From JAMCRM01 sp041685075 (lineage in GTDB: Bacteria; Acidobacteriota; Terriglobia; Bryobacterales; Bryobacteraceae): a stretch of 14,551 nt of DNA. The stretch is taken from contig JAWLGN010000134.1 in the NCBI GenBank assembly GCA_041685075.1, forward strand, positions 1 to 14,551, written 5' to 3'. A program made the position numbers and the translations under genes. Positions 1-8,100 of this stretch are shown here, one piece after another; positions within the stretch are counted from its first letter, which is position 1; every line of letters begins with the position of its first letter. The notes beneath the pieces were generated by a model. That model was not told the origin of the DNA and did not search any database. It was given only the letters and a program-made list of their open reading frames with translations.

Positions 1-10
1 AATACTTCCC

Positions 11-1054
11 ATGCCCGTTCGAAAACCGATCCGCTACCAGGATGCCGGAGTGAGCATCGATGAAGCCGACCGCTCCGTCTCCTCCATCAAGAAACTCGCG
101 CGCCGCACCTTCACCCCCGCGGTCCTCACCGACATCGGCGCCTTCGGTGCATGTTACTCGCTGGCGGGATGGAAGAAACCGGTGCTCATCAGCTCCGCCG
201 ACGGCGTGGGCACCAAGGTGAAAGTCGCCTTCGCCACCGGCCGCCACGATACGGTCGGGGAGGACCTGGTCAACCACTGCGTCAACGACATCGCCGTACA
301 GGGCGCCGTGCCGCTGTTTTTCCTGGATTATTTCGCCACCGGGAAGCTGGATGCCGAGGTCACCGCGGCGGTAGTCTCCGGGCTGGCGCGCGGATGCAAG
401 GCCAACGGCTGCGCCCTCATCGGAGGCGAAACCGCCGAAATGCCGGGCCTCTACGCCGCCGGGGAATATGATCTCGCGGGCTTCATCGTGGGCGCCGCCG
501 AGCCGAAGGGCCTCCTTACCGGGCGCGACATCAAAGCCGGCGACCTGTTGCTGGGCCTCCCCTCCACGGGCCTCCATACCAACGGCTATTCTCTGGCCCG
601 CAAACTCTTCTTCGAAGTGGCCGGCTACAAGCCCGACACCTTCGTACCCGAACTCGACACCACCGCCGCGGACGAGTTACTCAAAGTCCACCGCAGCTAT
701 CTTCGGCCCATCCGCACGCTGGCCGGCGAGGGCCTGCTGCGCGGCGCCGCCCACATCACCGGCGGCGGCATCACCGACAATACCCCCCGCATGCTCCCCA
801 AGGGTCTGGCCGCGGCCATCGATACAACCGCCTGGACGGTGCCGCCCGTCTTCGAGCTGCTGCGCCGCCTGGGCAGCATCCCCGAAGACGACTGGCGCCG
901 CACCTTCAACCTGGGCATCGGGATGGTGCTGGCCGTGCCGCGCCGCCGTGCCGCCCGGGCTATCGCGCTGCTCGAGAAGCTCCGGGAGAAGCCTATAGCC
1001 CTCGGCGAAGTGGTCCCGCACCTGCGCGGACGCCCGCGCGTGGAGTACCGATGA
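11..1054 (+). CDS. purM: Phosphoribosylformylglycinamidine cyclo-ligase (AIR synthetase)
   Basis: PurM closes the imidazole ring in de novo purine synthesis, converting FGAM and ATP to AIR in the cytoplasm. The 347-residue product has the usual family length (about 345). Family motifs appear in order: YQDAGVSID near residue 9, DGVGTK near 64, DLVNHCVNDIAVQGA near 85, GGETAEMPG near 137, GLPSTGLHTNGYSL near 183 and HITGGGITDNTPRMLP near 248, which together form the ATP and substrate sites of the PurM/AIRS fold. The start at 11 gives a full-length N terminus. Only ten bases precede it in the window and they show no Shine-Dalgarno sequence, so the upstream signal cannot be judged. The stop overlaps the purN start (ATGA), so the two are translationally coupled. 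Nothing looks damaged, and the identification is firm. Confidence 0.97.
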   Translation: MPVRKPIRYQDAGVSIDEADRSVSSIKKLARRTFTPAVLTDIGAFGACYSLAGWKKPVLISSADGVGTKVKVAFATGRHDTVGEDLVNHCVNDIAVQGAVPLFFLDYFATGKLDAEVTAAVVSGLARGCKANGCALIGGETAEMPGLYAAGEYDLAGFIVGAAEPKGLLTGRDIKAGDLLLGLPSTGLHTNGYSLARKLFFEVAGYKPDTFVPELDTTAADELLKVHRSYLRPIRTLAGEGLLRGAAHITGGGITDNTPRMLPKGLAAAIDTTAWTVPPVFELLRRLGSIPEDDWRRTFNLGIGMVLAVPRRRAARAIALLEKLREKPIALGEVVPHLRGRPRVEYR

Positions 1055-1686
1055 AAAAGCGCCTGGCTATCCTGATCTCCGGCCGCGGCTCCAACTTCGA
1101 AGCCATCGCGGACGCCATCGATGCCGGCCGGCTCGAGGCGGAGATCGCCATCGTCATCAGCAACCGTCCCCAGGCGGCAGGCCTGGAGATCGCCCGCCGC
1201 CGCGGCATCCCCAATGTGGCGCTGCCCAGCCGCGGACTCGACCGCGAACACTACGATAACCTGCTCGTCGAGGAGATCCGGCGGCACGATGCCGACCTGG
1301 TCTGCCTGGCCGGCTTCATGCGGCTGCTCAGCGCAGGCTTCGTGCGGCAGTTCCCCCTGCGCATCCTCAATATCCACCCCTCGCTGCTGCCCGCCTTCCC
1401 CGGTCTCGAGGCCCAGCACCAGGCGCTCGAACACGGCGTCAAAATCAGCGGCTGCACGGTCCACTTCGTCGACGAATACCTCGACGCCGGCCCCATCATC
1501 CTTCAGGCCGCCGTCCCGGTGCTCGACGACGACACCGCCGAAACCCTGGCCGCACGCATCCTCGAAGAGGAGCACCGCATCTACCCGGAAGCGATCGGCA
1601 TCGTGCTCGACGGGCGCTTCTGCATCGAGGGCCGCCGCGTCATCCGGATGCCCGCAGGTTCTGCTTCAGGTATTCGGAAAGCTTGA
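1051..1686 (+). CDS. purN: Phosphoribosylglycinamide formyltransferase (GAR transformylase)
   Basis: PurN transfers a formyl group from 10-formyltetrahydrofolate to GAR to make FGAR, an earlier step of the same purine pathway as PurM. The product is 211 residues, close to E. coli PurN (212). The N-terminal phosphate-binding motif SGRGSNFEAI is at residue 10, VISNRP at 35, and the catalytic block LNIHPSLLPAFPG at 106. The catalytic triad of the family is visible as N107, H109 and D145 (in DEYLDAGPIILQ). The start codon lies in the last bases of purM (ATGA), with GGAG at 1042-1045 as the ribosome binding site, five bases upstream. The final 47 bp overlap the end of a gene on the other strand. 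The last dozen residues look like an unstructured tail, so the overlap is unlikely to disturb the fold. Confidence 0.97.
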   Translation: MKKRLAILISGRGSNFEAIADAIDAGRLEAEIAIVISNRPQAAGLEIARRRGIPNVALPSRGLDREHYDNLLVEEIRRHDADLVCLAGFMRLLSAGFVRQFPLRILNIHPSLLPAFPGLEAQHQALEHGVKISGCTVHFVDEYLDAGPIILQAAVPVLDDDTAETLAARILEEEHRIYPEAIGIVLDGRFCIEGRRVIRMPAGSASGIRKA

Positions 1687-1909
1687 GCGGCGGCACGACC
1701 CCATAGTCCAGTCGCCGCTCGGCGGCCTTCCGATAGCCCCGCAGCACGCTGCGGAGACGCTTGGGCTTGAGGCCGCACGCTCCAATATCCAGCAGCAGTT
1801 CCACTTCCCACGGTTCAAAGGTATTGCGCGTGATCTGCCCGCGCTGCAATTCGTTCATCAGGCGCGTGAACCGCGAGAGCACGAGCTGCGCATCGGCTGC
1901 GGTCTCCAT
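1640..1909 (-). CDS. Small conserved-looking protein of unknown function
   Basis: This gene encodes an 89-residue charged soluble protein with no signal peptide or membrane segment. The centre, FEPWEVELLLDI at about residue 31, followed by a basic run with RSVLRGYRKA, reads like a genuine helical protein. I recall similar small proteins in acidobacterial genomes but cannot name a function. I chose ATG at 1909 because the sequence from METAADAQ onward looks like the natural N terminus. An in-frame GTG at 1972 would add 21 residues of unlikely composition. Neither start has a good Shine-Dalgarno sequence. The 3' end overlaps purN by 47 bp in convergent orientation. The high-G+C coding style matches purM and purN, not the low-G+C segment to the right. 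It could be a chance frame, but the composition argues for a real gene. Confidence 0.6.
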   Translation of the reverse strand: METAADAQLVLSRFTRLMNELQRGQITRNTFEPWEVELLLDIGACGLKPKRLRSVLRGYRKAAERRLDYGVVPPLKLSEYLKQNLRASG

Positions 1910-2090
1910 ATCCTGCTCATCGGAGCGGACCGTGTAAACTTGAACGGAACGGGCCCGCCGGAGACATTCCACAACCCGTATCGAGCCGGTTATGGCTTCC
2001 GAAATCCTCTCCCGCCTGAAGGACTTCCGCGCGAAGACGGTGATGGACTGGCTTCAGGAGGCCTGCGCCCCAAGGCGGCTGAGGAAGCGT

Positions 2091-3071
2091 TTACGCAGTA
2101 GTCGTCGTAAGTGCATATCTCAGAACCCGGCCATTGGTCGCCGCCAAAATCAAGTACCCGCCTTGCACGTCAATTTTATGCAACGGTCCGAGATCTTCCC
2201 CTCCGGTTCTGCAATGGTATCTCGCTTTAAGCAGACCGTCGTTATCGACGTGAACGACTGAGGGCCCCGTAGCTCCGTGGTAAGGCCAGAGTAACAAGTA
2301 AAACCCAGAGGGATCGGCTGCTGTATCGACAATAATGACGTGCCTACCCAATGGTGGATCAGTCGTCGATAACACCGCTGCAGCCCGTGCTTTTGCTCGA
2401 GTCACTTTGGCCAGCGCTGTCTCGATTTCAGGCGCTTGAACGGACTTTGCTGTCAGAGTGCCGGTGCGATACTCGTTCAGCACAATTTGCGCGGTCTCTT
2501 GATCGATAATCGCGAGAGCGCCACTTGAGAGAGACTCAGCGAGCGAGCCCGAACGTATCCAGGACGAGTATCGGGAAGTCTGGCCTCCGTCTCCGTAGAC
2601 GAGAATGTTACCATCCACGCAAACTACGGCAGGGCGGCCTGAAAGAACGAGCAGCCCATCCGAGCCACACAGGACAGCTTCTTCAGAAAGGAGCGTGCCC
2701 TTGAAGTCGTACTGTAGCAGCACGGTCCGCTTCTTTTGAAAATTAAAGAACAGAGTAGCGACGACGCCGTCAGTAACCGCAAGACTGCGAGCGTCTCCGC
2801 CACCAGGCAGCCCTATATTAGCAAGGAGCCTGCCTGACATGTCGGTCGATACAAGACGATATCCTTCTCGGCCTGGATTTTGTAGAAGAAACCAGTAAAC
2901 ACCGTTGCTGGACCTGAACTCGCGAACACGCGTGCGCTCCAGCCCTGGAATTTCCGCTACTGAGAACGAGTGTTCTGGTTCTAACTGCCGCAGGTCTGCT
3001 GCTGTTGCGGCCCCGCACAGGCCAAACAAGATCCCCGTAACTGCTATTCCCAACGAAAAGATGTGTAGCAT
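2091..3071 (-). CDS. Exported beta-propeller-like protein of unknown function
   Basis: The product has 326 residues. The first 24 form a typical Sec signal peptide: a hydrophobic stretch from residue 3 and probable cleavage at ATA|A before DLRQLEPE. The mature part is made of short beta-strand-like repeats with glycine/aspartate turns, such as YRLVSTDMSGRLLANIGLP, VLLQYDFKGTLLSE and GGYLILAATNGRVLRYAL near the C terminus. This is the pattern of a beta-propeller of the WD40/NHL/PQQ type. No catalytic motif is visible, and a periplasmic or secreted binding role is only a guess. The start is well supported: GAGGAG on the - strand (3081-3086) lies nine bases before the ATG. Base composition is near 50% G+C by eye, against about two thirds in the neighbours, and codon choice is more relaxed, so transfer from elsewhere or weak selection is likely. 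No neighbour helps to explain it. Confidence 0.8.
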   Translation of the reverse strand: MLHIFSLGIAVTGILFGLCGAATAADLRQLEPEHSFSVAEIPGLERTRVREFRSSNGVYWFLLQNPGREGYRLVSTDMSGRLLANIGLPGGGDARSLAVTDGVVATLFFNFQKKRTVLLQYDFKGTLLSEEAVLCGSDGLLVLSGRPAVVCVDGNILVYGDGGQTSRYSSWIRSGSLAESLSSGALAIIDQETAQIVLNEYRTGTLTAKSVQAPEIETALAKVTRAKARAAAVLSTTDPPLGRHVIIVDTAADPSGFYLLLWPYHGATGPSVVHVDNDGLLKARYHCRTGGEDLGPLHKIDVQGGYLILAATNGRVLRYALTTTTA

Positions 3072-3390
3072 CCTCCATTTCTCCTCGTTAGACTGGTTGT
3101 CTCACCGCATGTGCCCATGCACTTCATCCGCTGCTTGACAAGTATGTCCTTACCATTTATCTAGCGCTAACACAAGCCCTTCCTTGCTCGGCTATGGCTC
3201 CCCGCGGTCGCGCAGTTCCCGCGGTGTGGATTTACGGACGCGGCGCTCGGGGCCGGGGTTTCTCTTCAAGTGACTGTCCACGCGCCGGCCACCACGCATT
3301 TCCTTCGTATGTTGCGACTGGAGGCTGGGCCGGGTTCGGCCGGCAGAACGCCCGTACCGGCAGGCCCTCGCCCCTTGGATCGCAGGGGAC
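3072..3390. other. Intergenic region without a convincing gene
   Basis: About 380 bp separate the exported-protein gene from padR, and the first 320 hold no gene I can support. Short open frames on both strands are proline/arginine-rich and have no ribosome binding site. Visible elements are an 8 bp palindrome TAGCGCTA at 3162-3169, and a TTGACA at 3135-3140 with only a poor -10 (TATCTA, 17 bp later) and no nearby gene on that strand. There is also a CCGCGG pair at 3202-3207 and 3219-3224 that could form a hairpin. The G+C content rises sharply at about 3190, marking the right edge of the low-G+C segment. The promoter of the exported-protein gene must lie between 3090 and 3180 but is not obvious. 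Confidence 0.5.
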
Positions 3391-3419
3391 TTGACCCTCG
3401 CTCCCGCTTCCGCTACTAT
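3391..3419 (+). promoter_or_regulatory. Predicted sigma70-type promoter of the padR-efflux operon
   Basis: TTGACC at 3391-3396 (five of six matches to TTGACA) is followed, after exactly 17 bp, by TACTAT at 3414-3419 (four of six matches to TATAAT). The expected transcription start is near 3426, giving a leader of about 23 bases before the padR ATG at 3449. It is the best promoter match I found in the window on the + strand, and it lies directly ahead of a regulator gene and a tightly spaced efflux cluster. Acidobacterial housekeeping promoters are assumed to resemble the standard consensus. Confidence 0.6.
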
Positions 3420-3443
3420 CGGTTTTCGATCTCGAACTTCGAT
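3418..3443. promoter_or_regulatory. Candidate operator: 26 bp imperfect palindrome
   Basis: The sequence reads ATCG-N3-TTCGA-N2-TCGAA-N3-CGAT, symmetric about 3430/3431, so 18 of 26 bases obey dyad symmetry. It begins in the last two bases of the -10 element and covers the predicted transcription start, where a bound dimer would block RNA polymerase. The next gene encodes a PadR repressor, and PadR proteins commonly bind dyads in their own promoters, so autoregulation is the natural reading. The half-site is not the ATGT/ACAT type described for some PadR proteins, so assignment to this regulator is inferred from position only. Confidence 0.5.
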
Positions 3444-3448
3444 AAATC

Positions 3449-3754
3449 ATGCGGGACCACGAGCTCTACTCCGGGTTGATCCGGCTCCACATCCTGCACC
3501 ACGCCGCGCGCGATCCGATCTTTGGACTGGGGATTATCGAGGAACTCGGCCGCCACGGCTACAAGCTCAGCGCGGGCACGCTCTACCCGCTGCTGCATGC
3601 CATGGAACAAAAGGGCTATCTTCGCTCCTACCAGGAACGGAATGGCCGTGCCTCGCGCCGCGTCTACAGGGCCACCGCCCAGGGGCGCAGGGCGCTCGAA
3701 CGGGCCAAGGGGAAGGTCCGGGAACTGTTCGGGGAGCTGTTCGAAGAAGTCTGA
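3449..3754 (+). CDS. PadR-family transcriptional regulator
   Basis: This is a short PadR regulator of 101 residues: essentially the winged helix-turn-helix plus one C-terminal dimerisation helix. The segment FGLGIIEELGRHGYKLSAGT (residues 25-44) and the following LYPLLHAMEQKGYLRS form the HTH with the family-typical 'GTLYPLLHAMEQKGYL' recognition region. The wing is RVYRATAQGRRAL near 71, and the last 20 residues form an amphipathic helix. PadR proteins usually repress neighbouring transporter or detoxification genes and are released by small ligands. Here the gene is first in a run with an outer-membrane factor (12 bp downstream), an RND pump and an adaptor, so it is probably the local repressor of that pump. 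The leader is short and has no clear Shine-Dalgarno sequence. Family assignment is firm; target and ligand are inferred or unknown. Confidence 0.93.
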   Translation: MRDHELYSGLIRLHILHHAARDPIFGLGIIEELGRHGYKLSAGTLYPLLHAMEQKGYLRSYQERNGRASRRVYRATAQGRRALERAKGKVRELFGELFEEV

Positions 3755-3766
3755 CCGCACTGGGGA

Positions 3767-5161
3767 ATGGGAATGTCTGTCGCCGCACTCCGGCGCGCCG
3801 TCTGGTGCGCCGCCACCGCCATTTGCCCGCTCGCCGCCTTGGCGCAGGGGCCAGGCATAACGCTCGAGCAGGCCGTGGCCGCCGCCATGGACCGCTATCC
3901 GGCTATCGAGGCCGGCCGCCAGCGGGCCGCCGCCGCGGGCGCCGCCATCGCGCTCGCCCGCACCAGTTACCTGCCCCGCGCCGACTTCGGGGGCCAGATC
4001 AACCGCGCCACGAATAACAACGTCGCCGGCATGCTGCTGCAGCAGCCCGCTATCGCTCCCATCTCCGGACCCGTGCTGTACACCAATACCCTGCGCAGCG
4101 TGTGGGGCAGCGCGGTGGGGATGCTGGTCTCCTGGGAACCCTTCGACTTCGGCCGGCGGCGCGCCGGCGTAGCCGCAGCCCAGGCCGCCCGCGAGACCGC
4201 CGATGCCCGGGTGGAGGTCACGCGCCTGGACGTGGGCGCCGCCGCCGCCGATGCGTTTCTCTCGCTACTCGCCGCCGAGCAGACGGTGCTGGCCGCGCGT
4301 GCCGGCGTCGAGCGCGCCCGCCTCACCCACCAGATGGTCGAGAGCCTGGCCGCCAATGAGCTGCGTCCCGGCGCCGACGAATCCCGCGCCCGCGCCGAAC
4401 TGGCGGCTGCCGCCGCGCAACTGGTCCGCGCCGAGCAGGCCGTCGAAACCGCGCGCGCCGAGCTTTCGCGTCTGGTGGACATACCGCCGCGGGAGATTGC
4501 ACTGCTCTCGGGGCCTCTGCTGGAGTTGCCGCCCGGTTCCCTCTCCGATGCCCCGGCATCCACCGCCGAGCACCCCGCGGCCACGGCTCAGGATGCCGCC
4601 GTCCGGGAGGCCGAAGCCCGCCGCCACGTGCTCGACCGCTCCTATTACCCGCGCTTCGCCCTGCTGGGCACCACCTCGGTGCGCGGCAGCGGTATCCGCT
4701 CCGACTTCACCGCCGCGGGCGGCGCCAGCGGCCTGGCGCCGAACTTCCGCAACTGGGGCCTGGGCCTTTCCGTCACCTTCCCGCTGCTCGACGCTCCGGC
4801 CATCGGTGCCCGCAAAGCCGCCGCGGCGTCCCAAAGCCGAGCCGAAGCCGCGCGCTACCGCCAGGTGCTCCAGGATATCGGCGCGGAGGTGGCCAAGGCC
4901 GAAGCCGCGCTTGAAGGCGCGCGGCGCATCGCCGAGGTCACCCCCATTCAGCTCGACGCCGCCCGCGCCGCCGAACAGCAGGCCTCCGCCCGCTACCGCG
5001 CCGGGCTTGCCGCCCTGGTCGAAGTGGCCGACGCCCAGCGCCTGCTCACCCAGGCCGAAATCGACGACCGCCTCGCGCGCCTGGCCGTCTGGCGCGCGGA
5101 ACTTTCCCTGGCAACCGCCCGGGGCGACCTCGCGCCTTTCCTGCGGATGGCTGGGAGATGA
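3767..5161 (+). CDS. TolC-family outer-membrane efflux protein
   Basis: This 464-residue protein is the outer-membrane exit duct expected for the RND pump encoded next. It starts with a signal peptide (basic ALRRA, hydrophobic core, cleavage near ALA|Q at residue 27). Two OEP repeats follow. The first opens with ITLEQAVAAAMDRYPAIEAGR, a hallmark of the family, and contains long alanine-rich helices. The second begins near residue 265 (AQDAAVREAEARRHVLDRSYYP) and ends with RYRAGLAALVEVADAQRLL, the conserved second-repeat motif. The length is typical. The annotated ATG could equally be the second one at 3773: GGGGA at 3762-3766 sits six bases before it and too close to the first. The gene is 12 bp after padR and 21 bp before the RND gene, so it is probably co-transcribed with both. 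Alanine is coded mostly by GCC here, unlike the adaptor gene. Confidence 0.95.
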   Translation: MGMSVAALRRAVWCAATAICPLAALAQGPGITLEQAVAAAMDRYPAIEAGRQRAAAAGAAIALARTSYLPRADFGGQINRATNNNVAGMLLQQPAIAPISGPVLYTNTLRSVWGSAVGMLVSWEPFDFGRRRAGVAAAQAARETADARVEVTRLDVGAAAADAFLSLLAAEQTVLAARAGVERARLTHQMVESLAANELRPGADESRARAELAAAAAQLVRAEQAVETARAELSRLVDIPPREIALLSGPLLELPPGSLSDAPASTAEHPAATAQDAAVREAEARRHVLDRSYYPRFALLGTTSVRGSGIRSDFTAAGGASGLAPNFRNWGLGLSVTFPLLDAPAIGARKAAAASQSRAEAARYRQVLQDIGAEVAKAEAALEGARRIAEVTPIQLDAARAAEQQASARYRAGLAALVEVADAQRLLTQAEIDDRLARLAVWRAELSLATARGDLAPFLRMAGR

Positions 5162-5182
5162 CCTTTTAGGGGATTACGCTCT

Positions 5183-8100
5183 ATGTGGCTCGTACGCGCC
5201 GCCATGCGGCGGCCCATCACTATCCTGGTGGCAGTCATCGCGGTAGCGCTCTCGGCGGGCCTGGCGCTCCGCCGTATGCCGGTCGATATCTTCCCCGATC
5301 TCGGCGCCCCCGCCATCTACGTGGCCCAGCCCTACGGCGGCATGGACCCCGCCCAGATGGAAGGCTTCCTGACCTACTACTACGAGTATCACTTCCTCTA
5401 CATCACCGGCATCGAGCACGTGGAGTCGCGGAACATCCAGGGCGCCGCGCTCATGAAGCTGGTCTTTCATCCCGGCACGGACATGAGCCAGGCCATGTCC
5501 CAGGTGGTGGGTTACGTCAATCGCTCCCGCGCCTTCATGCCGCCCGGCGCGGTGCCGCCGTTCATCGTGCGCTACGACGCCGGCAGCGTTCCGGTGGGCC
5601 AGCTCGTCTTCTCCAGCCCCATCCGCACCCCGGCCGAGATGCAGGATATCGCACTCAACCGCGTGCGCCCTCTATTTGCCACCCTGCCGGGCGTTTCCGC
5701 GCCGCCGCCCTTTGGAGGCAACCAGCGCACCATCGTGGTGCGGCTCGACCCGGAGCGCCTGCGCGCCTACGGCCTTTCCCCCGAGGAGGCCATCGGGGCC
5801 GTCAACCGCGCCACCCTGGTGATGCCCTCGGGCAACGTACGCACCGGCGACCTTACCCGCATTGCTTCCACCAACTCCGTGCTGGGCGGCGATCTCGACG
5901 CCCTGGGCGAGACGCCCGTCCGCACGGGCAGCGGCCCCACCGTCTACCTGCGCGATATCGCGGTGGTCGAGAACGGCACCGACATCATCACCGGCTACGC
6001 CCACGTGGACGGCCGCCGCACCGTCTACATTCCGGTCACCAAGCGCGCCGACGCCTCCACCCTGGATGTCGTCCGCCGCGTGCGCGCCGCACTGCCGGCC
6101 ATGCGCGCCGTAGTGCCCGAGGACGTCTCCATCCGGCTCGAATTCGACCAGTCGCGCTACGTGGTGAATGCCATCCGCAACCTCGTGGCCGAAGGTTTGC
6201 TGGGCGCGCTGCTCACCGGCCTGATGGTGCTGCTCTTCCTGCGCGACTGGCGCAGCTCCCTGGTGGTGGTCACCACCATTCCCTTTGCCCTGCTCTCGGC
6301 CGTGGTGTGGTTGTGGGCCGCGGGCCAGACGGTCAACATCATGACGCTGGGCGGGCTGGCGCTGGCGGTGGGCATCCTGGTGGACGAAGCCACGGTCATG
6401 ATCGAGAACATTCACACGCACCTAGGCGCCGGCATGCCGCGCGCCCGCGCCGTCGTGGAGGCGGCGCGCGCTACCGCCGTGCCGCGGCTGCTGGCGATGC
6501 TCTCGGTGCTGGCCGTCTTCGTGCCGTCGTTTTTCATGGCCGGGGTGGCGCGGCAGTTGTTCGTGCCGCTGTCGCTGGCGGTGGGCTTCGCCATGATCTC
6601 CTCCTACGTGTTGTCGAGCACGCTGGTGCCTGTGCTCTCGACATGGATGATGCGGCGCGGCCACGCGGTGAAGGAGTCCCGCTGGCGCGGTCTCTACGGC
6701 GGCGGCCTGCGCCGGCTGCTGCGTCTGCGCTGGCCGCTGGCCGCCGCCTACACCCTGGGCGCCGGCGCCCTGCTCTACTTCGCCGCGCCGCACCTGGCCA
6801 TGGAAATCTTTCCCGCCACCGATTCCACGCAGTTCCAGCTCCGGCTGCGCGCCCCCACAGGCACGCGCATCGAACGCACCGAATTGGTGGCGCTGCGGGC
6901 GCTCGAGGTGATCCGCGAAACCGCCGGTCCGGAGAACGTCGAAATTTCGACCGGCTTCATCGGGGTGCAGCCCGCCAGCTACCCCGTGAACACCATCTAT
7001 CTGTTCACCAGCGGGCCGCACGAGGCGGTGCTCAAGGTGGCGCTCAGGCGCGGCGCGCCGGTGAGCGGCACGGAACTGGTCGAGCGCCTGCGCGGCCGCC
7101 TGCAAGAAGCGCTGCCCGAAGTGGCGTTTTCCTTCGAGGCGGGCGACATCGTGGGGCAGGTCATGTCCTTCGGCTCCCCCACCCCCATCGAAGTGGCGAT
7201 ACAGGGCCCAAATCTTGCAAATAACCGCCTTTTTGCTGCAAAAGTGCGGCAAGAAATGGCCAAAATCACGTATTTGCGCGACCTCCAGTACGGGCAGCCG
7301 CTCGATTACCCCACCCTCCAGGTGAACATCGACCGCGACCGCGCCGGGCAGTTCGGCCTCACCATGGCCAACGTGGCGCGATCGCTCGTGGCGGCCACTT
7401 CCTCCAGCCGCTTCGTCGACCCCAACTACTGGCGCGACCCCGTAAGCGGCAATGCCTTCCAGATCCAGGTGGAGATCCCGCAGCACCGCATCGCCTCGAT
7501 TGACGACGTGCGCGGCCTGCCGGTCATGTCCGGCGGGGCGCCGCGGCCGCTGGTGGCCGATGTGGCGGAGGTCGACTACGGCACCACCGCGGGCGAAGTT
7601 GCGCGCTACAACATGCAGCGGGTGGTGAGCCTGACGGCCAACATGCATGGCAAGGTGCTGGGCGAAGCGGCGAAGGATGTACGGGAAGCCATACGGCGCG
7701 CGGGCACGCCTCCGCAAGCCGTGACGGTGAACGTGCGGGGGCAGGTGCCGCCGCTGGAAGAAACCATCTCCGGGCTGCGCACCGGGCTGCTGTTGTCCAT
7801 GGCAGTGATCTTTCTGCTGCTGGCGGCGAATTTCCAATCGGTGCGGCTGGCGGCGGCGGTACTCTCCACCATGCCGGCGGTACTGTGCGGCGTGATCCTT
7901 ATGCTGCTCGCCACCGGCACGACGCTGAACGTGCAGTCGTTCATGGGGGCCATCATGGCGACGGGGGTGGCGGTGGCGAACGCGATTCTGTTCGTCACCT
8001 TCGCGGAGACGAGCCGGCACGCGGGGGCCGGTTCGGTGGAGGCCGCGCTCGAGGGCGGGCGCGGCCGCGTGCGCGCCATCCTCATGACTGCGGGAGCGAT

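Noticed and set aside
1992..2261. A complete 89-residue + strand gene
   Set aside because: Only the first 33 codons look protein-like; the rest is antisense to the end of the exported-protein gene and changes composition. Kept only as a possible remnant.
3135..3163. TTGACA-containing promoter on the + strand
   Set aside because: The -10 match is poor (three of six), and the next + strand gene is almost 300 bp away behind a much better promoter.
6200..7700. Chromosomal replication origin at the skew change
   Set aside because: No DnaA-box cluster, A+T-rich unwinding region or origin-linked gene is present, and the position is inside an intact pump gene.
6422..8020. Long open frame on the - strand (over 500 codons) opposite the RND gene
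   Set aside because: Its translation is a His/Arg/Gly-rich sequence without domains, exactly antisense to a well-supported RND pump. Such frames are a by-product of G+C-rich third codon positions.
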